From NCBI RefSeq assembly GCF_900156435.1, contig NZ_FTPQ01000001.1, positions 496,001 to 560,000 on the forward strand: a DNA stretch of 64,000 nt, in the 5' to 3' direction. Below are positions 9,380 through 18,865 of the stretch, in pieces. Source of the DNA: Microbacterium sp. RU1D. GTDB taxonomy: Bacteria; Actinomycetota; Actinomycetes; Actinomycetales; Microbacteriaceae. Under the pieces are notes generated by a model, which worked only from the letters and a program-made list of their open reading frames with translations, was not told the origin of the DNA and ran no database searches. The position numbers and the translations under genes were made by a program. How positions within the stretch are numbered: position 1 is the stretch's first letter; every line of letters starts with the position of its first letter.

Positions 9380-9727
9380 GGAACTCCCATCGACGGTGAC
9401 GGCAGGTGCGACCAGTGTAGGTCGGTGCCGGCCCGAGAGGGAGGGTTCGCGGCGGGCTCGCAGGCGAACGGCTACGGCGCGTCGCACCACGACACGACCC
9501 GCGCCCGCTCGAGCGGCACCGCAGCGGGTGACAGCACGTGCGGCAGAACGCTCACGGGCAACAGCGATGTCGTACCGCGAGCCAAGCGGACACGGGCGTC
9601 GAAGACGGCATCCATCGCACCACTCTGCCCGTGAGAACGGTTCCCGATCAGCGGAAAACGACGTCAACCCCCGCCCGCGACGCGGAAGGGCCGAGGCACC
9701 GTGGAGGGACCGAGAGAAAGGGATGCC
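9380..9727. other. divergent promoter region, regulator / alcohol dehydrogenase
   Basis: 348 nt between divergent starts. TACACT at 9420-9415 (minus) is a possible -10 for the regulator. A 47-codon open frame on the minus strand (9615-9472) has high third-position GC but no ribosome site or leaderless -10, so it is not called. No clear operator seen. Confidence 0.5.
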
Positions 9728-10762
9728 ATGAAGGCAGTGCAGTATCGCGAGATCGGCAAGGGCCCCGAGGTCGTCGACATCGAGGAGCCCCACGCGGGCC
9801 CGGGCCAGGTGCGGCTGAAGGTGACGGCTGCGGGCCTGTGCCACTCGGATTGGTTCGTGATGGACCTCCCGGAAGACCAGTACACGTACGGCTTGCCGCT
9901 CACCCTCGGGCACGAGGGAGCCGGAATCGTCGACGAACTGGGTGAAGGCGTGGAGGGTGTCGAGATGGGCGGCGCGTACGCGATCTACGGGCCGTGGGGA
10001 TGCGGTCGGTGTCACGCCTGCGCCCAGGGCGCCGAGAACTACTGTCCCTATGCGGCCGAGATGGGCATCACCCCTCCAGGACTCGGGAGCCCGGGCGCCA
10101 TGGCCGAGTACGTCATCGTCGACGATCCGCGCCACCTCGCACCGCTCGGCGACCTCGATCCCATCGAGACCGTGTCGCTCACCGACGCGGGACTCACGCC
10201 GTACCACGCGATCGTCGCCGCCAAGGAGAAGCTGTATCCCGGGGCGACCGCCGTCGTGATCGGTGTCGGCGGACTGGGTCATGTGGGGGTGCAGATCCTC
10301 CGCGCCATCACGCAGGCAACGGTGATCGCCGTCGACCTCGGCGACGACAAGCTCGCCCTCGCCCGCGAGGTGGGAGCACATCACGCGGTGACCTCCGATG
10401 AGCACGCCGCCGACCGCATCCGCGAGCTGACCAATGGCCTCGGCGCCACCGCCGTGTTCGACTTCGTCGGCGTTCAGCCGACCATCGATCTCGCGCGCGC
10501 GGTCGCCGGGCTCGACAGCTTCATCCACATCGTCGGCATCGGTGGCGGCATCCTGCCCGCCGGTTTCTTCTCGACGCCGATGGGCGCGGCCGTCCGGGCA
10601 CCGTACTGGGGCACGCGCAGCGAGCTCATCGAGGTCCTCGACCTCGCCCGCAGCGGAGCGGTGGGGGTGCACGTCGAGCGCTACGGCTTCGACGACGCCG
10701 TCGAGGCGTACGCGAAGCTGCACAAGGGCACGGTGCGCGGTCGCGCGGTGGTCGTTCCCTGA
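9728..10762 (+). CDS. zinc-dependent alcohol dehydrogenase (MDR family)
   Basis: 344 residues. Catalytic zinc ligands C38 (GLCHSD) and H62 (GHEGAG) and the structural zinc cysteines C92, C95, C98 and C106 (C-x2-C-x2-C-x7-C) are all present. The Rossmann motif GVGGLGHVGVQ lies at about 178-188. It oxidises alcohols to aldehydes with NAD, feeding the aldehyde dehydrogenase encoded 3 kb away. The ATG at 9728 follows a GAGAAAGGG site. It is divergent from the GAF regulator, which likely controls it, and ends at a strong hairpin. Confidence 0.92.
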   Translation: MKAVQYREIGKGPEVVDIEEPHAGPGQVRLKVTAAGLCHSDWFVMDLPEDQYTYGLPLTLGHEGAGIVDELGEGVEGVEMGGAYAIYGPWGCGRCHACAQGAENYCPYAAEMGITPPGLGSPGAMAEYVIVDDPRHLAPLGDLDPIETVSLTDAGLTPYHAIVAAKEKLYPGATAVVIGVGGLGHVGVQILRAITQATVIAVDLGDDKLALAREVGAHHAVTSDEHAADRIRELTNGLGATAVFDFVGVQPTIDLARAVAGLDSFIHIVGIGGGILPAGFFSTPMGAAVRAPYWGTRSELIEVLDLARSGAVGVHVERYGFDDAVEAYAKLHKGTVRGRAVVVP

Positions 10763-10775
10763 CCCGAGCTTCGAA

Positions 10776-10806
10776 GGGGCGGCATCCCGCAGACGGATGC
10801 CGCCCC
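10776..10806 (+). terminator. 12-bp hairpin between alcohol dehydrogenase and CCA gene
   Basis: GGGGCGGCATCC and GGATGCCGCCCC form a perfect 12-bp stem with a 7-nt loop. It lies between two convergent genes and probably ends both transcripts. The stem contains the enriched GGCATCC/GGATGCC 7-mer. Confidence 0.7.
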
Positions 10807-10823
10807 GTCGGCGTCGCCAGATC

Positions 10824-12251
10824 TCAGTCCCGCGCCGCCCACCACGCGCGCAGGCGCTTCTCGGCCTCGTCTTCGCCGAGCACGCCCTCGTCGAGTCGCA
10901 GGTCGAGCAAGAAGCGGTAGGCCTCACCGACCTCGCGCCCCGGCGTGAGCCCCAGGACCTCCTGGATGCGGTTGCCGTCGAGTTCGGGGCGGATCGCGTC
11001 GATCTCCTCCTGCTCGCGGAGGGAGGCGATGCGCGCCTCGATGTCGTCGTACGCGGATGCCAGGCGCTGCGCCTTGCGCTTGTTGCGCGTGGTCACGTCG
11101 GCCCGCGTGAGGATGTGCAGGCGCTCCAGCTCGTCGCCGGCGTCGCGCACGTACCGGCGGACCGCGGCATCCGTCCACGCGCCCTCGGCGTAGCCGAAGA
11201 ACCGCAGGTGCAGCTCGACGAGGCGCGAGACGACGGTGGTGGTCGCGGCGTCGAACCGCAGGGCCTGCAGGCGCTTGCGCGCCATCCGCGCGCCTTTGAC
11301 GTCGTGATGGTGGAAGGTGACGCCGCCGCCGGCCTCGAGGCGACGGGTGGCGGGCTTCCCGATGTCGTGCAGCAGGGCCGCCAGTCGCAGGGGCACGTCG
11401 GGAGCGGCATCCGGATGCCGCTCCTTCTCGAGCGCGATCGCCTGGCGCAGCACCGTGAGCGAGTGCTCGTAGACGTCTTTGTGGTGGTGGTGCTCGTCCA
11501 CCTCGAGGCGCAGCGCGGGCACCTCGGGCAGGAATTCTTCGATGAGGCCGGTCTCGACGAGAACGCGGATGCCGCGCACCGGGTCATCGGTCTGCAGCAG
11601 CCGCACGAGCTCGGCCTGCACGCGCTCGGGGCTGACGATCGAGAGCGACGCGCGCAGGTCACCGATCGCGTCGAGCGTCGTGGGATCGACCGAGAAGTCG
11701 AGCTGCGACGAGAAGCGCGCCGCGCGAAGCATGCGCAGCGGATCGTCGCCGAAGCTGACCGCGGGGTCGATCGGGGTGCGCAGGCGGCCCGCGATGAGGT
11801 CTTCGACGCCGCCCGTCGGATCGACCAGCGTGCGGGCGGGGACACGCAGGGCCATGGCGTTGACGGTGAAATCGCGTCGGCTGAGGTCGGCGTCGAGGGT
11901 GTCACCGAACTCGACGGTGGGCTTGCGCGTGACGCCGTCGTAGCTGTCGGCGCGGAACGTCGTGATCTCGACCTGCTCGCCCTTGACCCGCGCGCCGATC
12001 GTGCCGAAAGCGCGGCCGACGTCCCACTGCACCGAGGAGATGGGCTTGATGAGAGCGAGGATCTCGTCGGGGCGCGCGTCGGTCGTGAAGTCGAAATCGT
12101 GGGTGATGCGGCCGAGCAGAGCATCGCGCACCGGGCCGCCGACGATCGCGAGATCGCGGCCCGCGTCGGCGAAAGCACGCGCGACGGCGGCGACGACGGG
12201 GTGCGCGGCGAGCTCCTCGAGGCGCACGAGACCCTCGGCCATGTTCAGCAT
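10824..12251 (-). CDS. pcnA: CCA tRNA nucleotidyltransferase with HD domain
   Basis: 475 residues. The nucleotidyltransferase head has IVGGPVRDALLG (about 37-48) and the metal motif DFDFTTDARP. RRDFTVNAMAL and the RMLRAARF motif follow, all typical of class II CCA enzymes. The C-terminal half contains an HD domain (ALLHDIGK near residue 290, and the HHHDVKGARMA segment). It adds or repairs the 3' CCA of tRNAs. The ATG at 12251 is 7 nt after TAGGCT, so the mRNA is probably leaderless. The position beside the DUF6049/murJ block matches Mycobacterium tuberculosis pcnA (Rv3907c). Confidence 0.93.
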   Translation of the reverse strand: MLNMAEGLVRLEELAAHPVVAAVARAFADAGRDLAIVGGPVRDALLGRITHDFDFTTDARPDEILALIKPISSVQWDVGRAFGTIGARVKGEQVEITTFRADSYDGVTRKPTVEFGDTLDADLSRRDFTVNAMALRVPARTLVDPTGGVEDLIAGRLRTPIDPAVSFGDDPLRMLRAARFSSQLDFSVDPTTLDAIGDLRASLSIVSPERVQAELVRLLQTDDPVRGIRVLVETGLIEEFLPEVPALRLEVDEHHHHKDVYEHSLTVLRQAIALEKERHPDAAPDVPLRLAALLHDIGKPATRRLEAGGGVTFHHHDVKGARMARKRLQALRFDAATTTVVSRLVELHLRFFGYAEGAWTDAAVRRYVRDAGDELERLHILTRADVTTRNKRKAQRLASAYDDIEARIASLREQEEIDAIRPELDGNRIQEVLGLTPGREVGEAYRFLLDLRLDEGVLGEDEAEKRLRAWWAARD

Positions 12252-12264
12252 GCCTTCGAGCCTA
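12252..12264 (-). promoter_or_regulatory. -10 box of CCA gene, leaderless spacing
   Basis: TAGGCT at 12264-12259 (minus strand), 7 nt before the ATG at 12251. Confidence 0.5.
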
Positions 12265-12317
12265 ACCGGGGGCGCTGACAGCGTCCGGCGGCTGTGGACG
12301 ACCCGCTCGCGACGGCT

Positions 12318-13892
12318 TCAGTCCTCGAACGACAGGAAGCCGGTCACCAGCAGCTCGCGCACGCGGGGGAGGAGATCGGCGCGCAGGTGCGCGGCATCCA
12401 CCTCCATGAGGTGCGCGATCGCGTCGACGAGCGTCCCGACCGGCAGGTCGCCGTCGCACGCTCCGACGAGGGCCGCCAGGGCCGGATCCACCTCGATCGT
12501 GCGGGCGAACCCACCGCCCTGCCGCAGCTCGATGACCGAGGGATCGCCCTCGCCCGGCCGGTGGTGGCGCGCCTCGGTGACGTCGGGCGCGACCCGCAGC
12601 ACGCTGTCGGCGAGGTCGTCGTCGTCCAGCAGCGCGGCGCGGTCGTGCGCGGCCAGGCAGTCCGCGAGGTGCGGTCCGAAGCCCGCCTCGCCGCCGCCCG
12701 CGACGCGTTCGTAGCGCGCGAGCGTCGGGCCGCCGGCGAGCGGTCGGCGCACGAGGACGTAGCCGAAGCCCACCCCGGTCACACCCCGTCGGGCGAAGTC
12801 GTCGAGCCACGCCTCGATGAGCCGGGCGTACGCCGGGGTGCCCGGCACCGTCCCCCCGTCGCGCACCCAGAGCTCCGCGTAGGCCAGGGGGTCGAGCACC
12901 TCGCGCTCGATCACCCACGCGTCGAGGGCGTCGCCGACCCACCCGCGCACGCGATCGAGCCCCGACTCGCCGTCGTGGTACTCCCAGTTCCCCAGCGACT
13001 GGGCGACGCCGCCCGGAGCGAGGTGCGCGCCGACCTCGCGGATCACGGTCGCCACGAGAGCGTCGCCCTCCATGCCGCCGTCGCGATACTCGTACGCCGG
13101 AACCCCCTCGACGCGCGGGGTGATGACGAACGGCGGATTGGATGCCACCCGGTCGAACGTCTCATCGGTCACCGGCTCGAAGAGCGAGCCGAGACGCGTC
13201 TCGATGCCGTCCACGGCGTTCAGCAGCGCGTTCAGCCGCGTGAAGCGCAGCGCGCGCTCGGAGATGTCGGTCGCGACGACGCGGTCGACCAGTCGGCGCA
13301 GACGCAGGGCCTGGATGCCGCACCCGGTGCCGAGATCGAGAGCGGTCCCCCCGCGACGGGTGAGCTGCAAACGGGCGAGGGTCTGCGACGCCCCGCCGAC
13401 GCCCAGCACGTGATCCTCGGGGAGGGGTCCACCGAGCGCTGCCTCGTCGAGGTCGCTCGCGATCCACCACTCCACGTCGCCCGCATCGTCTGCGAAGGCC
13501 TGCGGACGCACCAGCACCACGGGTCGCACCTCATCGGCGGTCGCGGTGACCAGGCCCAGTGCGAGGGCGCCCTCCACGCCGACCGAGGGCAACGCCGCCG
13601 CAGCCGCGGACCGCGGCACCGCCAGGCCCAGGCCCCACAGGCGCCCCAGGACCGCCAGGGCGTCGTCGCGAGCGCCGAGGGCGCGTTCCGCCGGTCCGCG
13701 CAGACCACGGGCGACGGCGTCGTCCGCCTGCTCCCCCCACGCCTCCCGGAGAGCGGCGCTGGTGTAACCCGCCGCGCGGAGGTCGGAGGCGAGCGCATCG
13801 CAGAGCTGGGCATCGGGTTCGGGGAGCACCGGTCCATTCAACCGTCTGCGCGAGGCTTTCGGCGGGCGTGAAGGGACGCGGCCTAGACTCAT
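12318..13892 (-). CDS. class I SAM-dependent methyltransferase (HemK/PrmC-like core)
   Basis: 524 residues in the longest form. An N-terminal helical domain (about 1-140) precedes the Rossmann core with ALDLGTGCGIQAL (SAM site, about 185-197), VVATDIS, and the catalytic ASNPPFVI motif, as in N5-glutamine or adenine methyltransferases. A further C-terminal domain of about 180 residues follows. The target is unknown; protein glutamine, nucleic acid or a small molecule are possible. The start is uncertain: ATG 13892 gives the longest form, GTG 13829 is an alternative, and neither has a clear ribosome site. It is divergent from the DUF6049 gene. Confidence 0.8.
   Translation of the reverse strand: MSLGRVPSRPPKASRRRLNGPVLPEPDAQLCDALASDLRAAGYTSAALREAWGEQADDAVARGLRGPAERALGARDDALAVLGRLWGLGLAVPRSAAAAALPSVGVEGALALGLVTATADEVRPVVLVRPQAFADDAGDVEWWIASDLDEAALGGPLPEDHVLGVGGASQTLARLQLTRRGGTALDLGTGCGIQALRLRRLVDRVVATDISERALRFTRLNALLNAVDGIETRLGSLFEPVTDETFDRVASNPPFVITPRVEGVPAYEYRDGGMEGDALVATVIREVGAHLAPGGVAQSLGNWEYHDGESGLDRVRGWVGDALDAWVIEREVLDPLAYAELWVRDGGTVPGTPAYARLIEAWLDDFARRGVTGVGFGYVLVRRPLAGGPTLARYERVAGGGEAGFGPHLADCLAAHDRAALLDDDDLADSVLRVAPDVTEARHHRPGEGDPSVIELRQGGGFARTIEVDPALAALVGACDGDLPVGTLVDAIAHLMEVDAAHLRADLLPRVRELLVTGFLSFED
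13884..13889 (+). promoter_or_regulatory. -10 box for DUF6049-murJ operon
   Basis: TAGACT about 40 nt before the ATG at 13929 fits the TANNNT -10 used elsewhere here. No convincing -35 seen. Confidence 0.4.
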
Positions 13893-13928
13893 CGCGGTAG
13901 GAGGCCCCCTCGTGCCGCCGACGTTCGT

Positions 13929-16148
13929 ATGACCGTGACTTCCCCGCCTTCGGGCTCACCCGTGCCGCGGCGCCCTCGCACGCGCCGGCTGCTGGCGACC
14001 CTCGCGGCGCTCGCACTGGCCCTCGGCGTCGTGCTGCCGGCCTCCGCGGCGGTCGCGGACGCCACCCCGTCGCCCTCGGCATCCACATCCCCCGCCACGC
14101 TCTCCGCCGCGCCCGCGGCGAACGGCATCCTCCGGTCCGGAGACGCTCTCGCGGTCGTCACGACGCTCACGGCCGGGTCCTCGGGCACCACCGCGACCCC
14201 CGTCGTCCTCGGCCTCGGCAGCGACCCGCTCGCCGACGACGCGGCGCTGGAGCGCTGGCTCAGCGGCGACGCGACGGGGGTGACCGTGCAGCAGGTCGCG
14301 ACCGGATCCGTGGATGCCACCTCCGCCGGCGCCCAGAGCACCACCACCCTCTCCGCCGCGGCGACCGACCCTGCACTGGCCGGCCGTGCCGCCGGCGTCT
14401 ACCCGGTACAGGTGAGCGCGCCGACCGCCGGCCTGTCGGCGTCGAGCGTGGTCGTCGTTCCCGCCGACGCCGGCGCCCAGACACCGATCGCCCTCGTCGT
14501 CCCGATCACCGCCGCCCCCCTCACCCGCGGCCTGCTCACCGCGAACGAGCTCGCCGAGCTCACCGCCGTCGACGGCGCACTCTCCGCGCAGCTCGACGCG
14601 GTCGACGGCACCGGCGCGACACTGGCCGTCGACCCGGCGATCCCGGCCGCCATCCGGGTGCTGGGGTCGTCGGCACCGCCGACCGCGGTGGCATGGCTGC
14701 AGCGTCTGCTCGGACTGCCGAACGACCGGTTCGCCCTGCAGTTCGGCGATTCCGACATCGCCTCGCAACTGCGCGCCGGCCTCGCGAGTCCGCTGACGCC
14801 CACATCGCTGCAGTCCTACATGGCGGCCGCCGACTTCACGCAGCCGGCGCCGGCCGTCTCCGCCGTCTCGACCCCCGACCCCTCGCCCGCGACGACGCCG
14901 GGCCAGCCGACGTACCCCTCCCTCGCGACGCTGCTCGACATCGGCACCGCGACGCCCGGCGTCTACTGGCCCTCCACCGGCTCCGCGGGCTCCGACACGG
15001 TCGCCGCCCTCGGTGCCCTGGGCACCGCGGACGAGCCCGCCCACGTCCTGGTGCCGTCGACGAGTGTCGCCGAGGGCGCGCGTCAGGCCGCCGCCTCGGT
15101 CGGGGGAGTGTCGACCCCGGTCTACGACGCCGAGGTGTCGCGCGCTCTCGCCGACGCGGCCGGACAGAACGACGCCACCCGCCGCGGTGCCTCGCTCGCG
15201 GCGGCGCAGGGATACCTCGCCATGGCGCGGGCGTCCACCGGCGAGCAGCCGGTCCTCGCGGTCCTCGACCGCGGCACGGATCGCTCCCGGGTGAGCCTCC
15301 GCGCCACGCTCGGACTCATCGCCACCGCACCGGGCTTCGCCGGCTCGCGCCTGGAGACGCTCGCGGAGCTGCCGGCATCCGAGATCTCCCTCACCGACCC
15401 CGCCGTCGACGACGCACGCGCGGGCGACGTGAGTGACCTGCTCGCGGACGAGCAGGTCGTCGACCGATTCGCCACGATCCTCGATCAGCCCGAGCTGCTC
15501 ACCGGTCGCGAACGCGCCGAGGTGCTGCAGGTCACGAACGTCTCCTGGACCGGGGATGCCGCCCGCAAGGCCGTCTCCGACCACCGCGCCGCGACGCAGA
15601 CCACGCTGGACTCCGTCGGCATCCTGTCGTCGGACTTCCGACTCGTCAGCTCGAGTGCTCCGCTGCGCCCGTGGGTGCGCAACGACCTGCCGTGGCCCGT
15701 CACCGTGGTGCTCTCTGTGCGCCCCGACGATGCTCGCCTGCGCGTGCAGGACCGCACGACGGTCGACGCCCAGGCCTCGGCCAACACCCGTGTCGAGGTG
15801 CCGGTCGAGGCCCGTCTCGCGAACGGCGAGGTCGGCGTCGACCTGCAGCTGTTCAGCCCCAGCGGCGTTCCCATCGGGCAGCCGCAGGCCGTCGACGTCG
15901 AGGTGCGCGCCGAGTGGGAGAGCATCGGCCTCATCGTCATCATCGTGCTGGTGGTGGCGTTCCTGAGCCTCGGCGTTGTCCGCACGGTCGGTCGTCGCCG
16001 CCGCGCTGCCGCCGACCCTCCGGTGGATGACACCGCCGAGATGGACGGCGTCGGGAACAAAGATCCGGATGCCGACGGGCGTGGCGACGCCGATCCCGAA
16101 CACGCCGACAGCACCGACACCGACACCGAGCAGGAGACGCGCCCGTGA
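13929..16148 (+). CDS. DUF6049 exported membrane-anchored protein
   Basis: 739 residues. The N-terminus RRPRTRRLLATLAALALALGVVLPASAAVADA is a signal peptide, a long Ala/Ser/Thr-rich extracytoplasmic domain follows, then one membrane segment near the C-terminus (SIGLIVIIVLVVAFLSLGVV, about 660-680) and an acidic cytoplasmic tail. It matches the actinobacterial DUF6049 family that always precedes murJ (Rv3909 in M. tuberculosis). Its stop overlaps the murJ GTG by 4 nt, so the two are co-translated. A role in lipid II export or wall synthesis is inferred only from this conserved pairing. Confidence 0.85.
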   Translation: MTVTSPPSGSPVPRRPRTRRLLATLAALALALGVVLPASAAVADATPSPSASTSPATLSAAPAANGILRSGDALAVVTTLTAGSSGTTATPVVLGLGSDPLADDAALERWLSGDATGVTVQQVATGSVDATSAGAQSTTTLSAAATDPALAGRAAGVYPVQVSAPTAGLSASSVVVVPADAGAQTPIALVVPITAAPLTRGLLTANELAELTAVDGALSAQLDAVDGTGATLAVDPAIPAAIRVLGSSAPPTAVAWLQRLLGLPNDRFALQFGDSDIASQLRAGLASPLTPTSLQSYMAAADFTQPAPAVSAVSTPDPSPATTPGQPTYPSLATLLDIGTATPGVYWPSTGSAGSDTVAALGALGTADEPAHVLVPSTSVAEGARQAAASVGGVSTPVYDAEVSRALADAAGQNDATRRGASLAAAQGYLAMARASTGEQPVLAVLDRGTDRSRVSLRATLGLIATAPGFAGSRLETLAELPASEISLTDPAVDDARAGDVSDLLADEQVVDRFATILDQPELLTGRERAEVLQVTNVSWTGDAARKAVSDHRAATQTTLDSVGILSSDFRLVSSSAPLRPWVRNDLPWPVTVVLSVRPDDARLRVQDRTTVDAQASANTRVEVPVEARLANGEVGVDLQLFSPSGVPIGQPQAVDVEVRAEWESIGLIVIIVLVVAFLSLGVVRTVGRRRRAAADPPVDDTAEMDGVGNKDPDADGRGDADPEHADSTDTDTEQETRP

Positions 16149-17743
16149 GCAGTATCGGACGGGCGAGTGTGCTCATCGGGGCGGGCACGATCGTGTCCCG
16201 GGTCAGCGGGTTGCTCCGGACCATCGTCCTCGTCGCGGCGATCGGCTCGATCAGCGGGGCGGGCGATGCGTTCGCGGTCGCGAACCAGCTTCCGAACAAC
16301 ATCTACGCGATCATCTCCACAGGGCTCCTGACCGCTGTCGTCGTGCCGCAGATCGTCAAAGCCGCCGCGCATGCCGACGGGGGTCAGGCGTTCATCTCGA
16401 AGCTCTTCACCCTCGGAACGGTCGGGCTCCTCGGCGCCACCGCGCTCGCGATGCTCGCCGCCCCCCTGCTCGTGCAGGTCTACGCGAGCAAGTTCGAACC
16501 CGATCAGCTCGCTCTGTCGACCGCATTCGCCCACTGGTGCCTGCCGCAGATCTTCTTCTACGGCTTGTACGCCCTGCTCGGAGAGATCCTCAACGCGCGG
16601 CGGGTTTTCGGTCCCTATACGTGGGCGCCGATCGTCAACAACGTCGTCTCCATCGTCGGCTTCGGCGCCTTCATCCTGATCTTCGGCGGGCCGCAGACCC
16701 GGGTGGATGCCTGGACCCCGGGCATGGTCGCCGTGCTCGCCGGCACCGCGACGGCCGGCATCGTCGTCCAGACGCTCGTGCTGCTGTTCTTCTGGCGCCG
16801 CGCAGGCCTCGCTCTGCGTCCCGATTTCCAGTGGAAGGGAGTGGGGCTGCGCCACATCGCCCGCCTCGCGGGCTGGACGTTCCTCATGGTCATCGCGGGC
16901 CAGCTCGCCGGCATCGTGCAGTCCAATGTCCTCTCCGGCGCGTCGGGAAAGGACCCGGCGATCTTCGCCTCTCAGAACGCGTGGCTGCTGTTCATGCTGC
17001 CCTACTCGATCATCGTGCTGTCGATCGGGACGCCCTACTTCACGCAGCTCAGCGAGCACGCCGCCGCGGGTCGGCACGACGAGGTGCGCGGCGACATCGA
17101 GCGCAGCATCCGCACGCTGGGGTTCTTCATCGTCGCCGCGACAGCCGCCCTCGCCGTGGCCGCCGTTCCGGCCAGCCGCATCTTCACGAACGGTGCCGAA
17201 CAGGCGGAAGCAGCCGCCCCCGTGCTCCTGTGCTTCCTGCTGTGTCTGGTGCCGCTGGCCGTCCTCTTCGTCGTGCAGCGGACGTTCTACGCCTACAACG
17301 ACACGCGAACGCCCTTCTTCTTCACCCTGTTGCAGTGCGCCCTGGTGGCCGGCGGAGCGGTGGCCGCGGGCGCCACTCTCGGGCGCTCCGACCTCGCGGC
17401 CGGGGTGGCGCTCACGCAGTCGGTGGCGAGCATCGTGCAGGTCGTGGTGGCGACGGTCCTCCTGCATCGAAGGCTGGGCGGTATCGGCACCGCCGGCTGG
17501 CTGCTTGCCCTGGCGAAATTCTCGCTCGCGGCTTTGCCCGCCGCCGCAGCGGGATACGGCGTCCTGCAGCTGCTGGGCGGACCCGGCGGCTGGACCACCG
17601 CGAGTGCCCTTGCCGGCGCGGTCGGTGCCGCCATCGTCGGCTCCGTCGTCCTGGCCGTCTACATCGGCATCCTGGCCGTGTTCAAGACTCCCGAACTGGC
17701 GCCGGCGCTCGCGCTCAGCCGGCGGTTCCTCCCCAAGCGCTAG
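16145..17743 (+). CDS. murJ: lipid II flippase MurJ
   Basis: 532 residues with many hydrophobic segments, consistent with the 14-helix MOP fold of MurJ/MviN. The N-terminus IGRASVLIGAGTIVSRVSGLLRTIVL and the motif QLPNNIYAIISTGLLTAVVVPQ are typical. It moves lipid II across the membrane for peptidoglycan synthesis. Unlike mycobacterial MurJ it stops after the transmembrane core: there is no pseudokinase or extracellular domain. It starts GTG within the DUF6049 stop codon. Confidence 0.93.
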   Translation: MSSIGRASVLIGAGTIVSRVSGLLRTIVLVAAIGSISGAGDAFAVANQLPNNIYAIISTGLLTAVVVPQIVKAAAHADGGQAFISKLFTLGTVGLLGATALAMLAAPLLVQVYASKFEPDQLALSTAFAHWCLPQIFFYGLYALLGEILNARRVFGPYTWAPIVNNVVSIVGFGAFILIFGGPQTRVDAWTPGMVAVLAGTATAGIVVQTLVLLFFWRRAGLALRPDFQWKGVGLRHIARLAGWTFLMVIAGQLAGIVQSNVLSGASGKDPAIFASQNAWLLFMLPYSIIVLSIGTPYFTQLSEHAAAGRHDEVRGDIERSIRTLGFFIVAATAALAVAAVPASRIFTNGAEQAEAAAPVLLCFLLCLVPLAVLFVVQRTFYAYNDTRTPFFFTLLQCALVAGGAVAAGATLGRSDLAAGVALTQSVASIVQVVVATVLLHRRLGGIGTAGWLLALAKFSLAALPAAAAGYGVLQLLGGPGGWTTASALAGAVGAAIVGSVVLAVYIGILAVFKTPELAPALALSRRFLPKR

Positions 17744-17755
17744 CCCCCCGCCCCC

Positions 17756-17781
17756 GGAATACCCCGGGGCTAGCATGGGTT
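17756..17781 (+). promoter_or_regulatory. SigR/SigH-like promoter before trxB
   Basis: GGAAT (17756-17760) and GTT (17779-17781) are separated by 18 nt, the spacing of the SigR/SigH thiol-stress promoters that drive trxBA in Streptomyces. A TAGCAT box (17771-17776) inside it could be an alternative housekeeping -10, without a good -35. Transcription would start about 30 nt before the trxB GTG. Confidence 0.5.
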
Positions 17782-17816
17782 TCATCCGGCGGAATCAACG
17801 AAGGGAACGCGCTACC

Positions 17817-18803
17817 GTGCGTCACGTCATCATCATCGGATCCGGCCCGGCCGGCTACACGGCTGCCATCTACGCGGCCCGCGCCAACCTCGAGCCCCTC
17901 GTCGTCGCGAGCTCCGTCGAAGCCGGCGGCGACCTCATGAACACGACCGAGGTCGAGAACTTCCCGGGCTTCCCCGACGGCATCCAGGGGCCCGACCTCA
18001 TGGCCAAGATGCAGGCCCAGGCCGAGCGTTTCGGCGCGACGGTGCTCTACGACGACGTCGTCTCGCTCGAGCTCGACGGCCCGGTCAAGAGGGTCACCCT
18101 CGGCAGCGGCAAGGTCGAAGAGGCCGTCTCGGTCATCTACGCCACCGGATCGGCCTACCGCAAGCTCGGCCTCGAGGGCGAGGACCGCCTTTCCGGTCGT
18201 GGGGTCTCCTGGTGCGCCACGTGCGACGGCTTCTTCTTCCGCGACCGCACGATCGCCGTGGTCGGCGGCGGCGACTCGGCCATGGAAGAAGCGAACTTCC
18301 TCACCAAGTTCGCTTCGAAGGTCTACGTCATCCACCGCAAAGACGCCCTGCGCGCGTCGAAGATCATGCAGGAGCGCGCGTTCGCGAACCCGAAGATCGA
18401 GTTCATCTGGAACAGCGCGGTCGACGAGATCCTCGGTGACGACGCGGTGAACGGTGTACGTCTGCGTTCCACCGTCGACGACACCACGCGCGAACTCCCG
18501 CTCGACGGCTTGTTCGTCGCGATCGGCAACGACCCGCGCACGCACCTCGTTCACGACAAGCTGCAGCTGACCGACCAGGGCACCATCTGGGTCGACGGCC
18601 GCTCCTCGCGCACCTCGGTCGACGGTGTGTTCGCGGCCGGCGACGTCATCGACCCCACCTACCGGCAGGCCATTACCGCCGCGGGCAGTGGCACGGTCGC
18701 CGCCCTCGATGTCGAGCACTTCCTCGCGGCGCGCGGGGAGGCCGGCGAGCCCGCGGTCGCCGAGAGCCCGATCGAGGGACTCCCCGACGCGGCCGTGGTC
18801 TGA
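17817..18803 (+). CDS. trxB: thioredoxin reductase
   Basis: 328 residues from GTG at 17817. FAD motif GSGPAGYTAAIYAARA (8-23), redox pair C133-A-T-C136 and NADPH motif GGGDSAMEEA (about 150-159) are present, with the late FAD motif GVFAAGDV. It reduces thioredoxin with NADPH. trxA follows 62 nt downstream and a SigR-like promoter lies upstream, so the pair is probably induced by thiol stress. The longer open frame upstream is antisense-like inside murJ and is not used. Confidence 0.95.
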   Translation: MRHVIIIGSGPAGYTAAIYAARANLEPLVVASSVEAGGDLMNTTEVENFPGFPDGIQGPDLMAKMQAQAERFGATVLYDDVVSLELDGPVKRVTLGSGKVEEAVSVIYATGSAYRKLGLEGEDRLSGRGVSWCATCDGFFFRDRTIAVVGGGDSAMEEANFLTKFASKVYVIHRKDALRASKIMQERAFANPKIEFIWNSAVDEILGDDAVNGVRLRSTVDDTTRELPLDGLFVAIGNDPRTHLVHDKLQLTDQGTIWVDGRSSRTSVDGVFAAGDVIDPTYRQAITAAGSGTVAALDVEHFLAARGEAGEPAVAESPIEGLPDAAVV

Positions 18804-18865
18804 GGAACAAACTCGCCCTCACCGGCGTTTTCACAAGCTGACGCTTCCATCTAAGGAGATATGAA

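Noticed and set aside
9472..9615. 47-codon minus-strand frame between the regulator and alcohol dehydrogenase
   Set aside because: Third-position GC is fairly high, but there is no start signal and no recognisable feature. Left as a possibility only.
13956..16103. 715-codon open frame antisense to the DUF6049 gene
   Set aside because: Gly/Arg-rich mirror frame. The sense frame has a signal peptide, a membrane anchor and an overlap with murJ.
15485..17785. 766-codon open frame antisense to DUF6049/murJ
   Set aside because: Same reason; it crosses two genes and lacks any domain motif.
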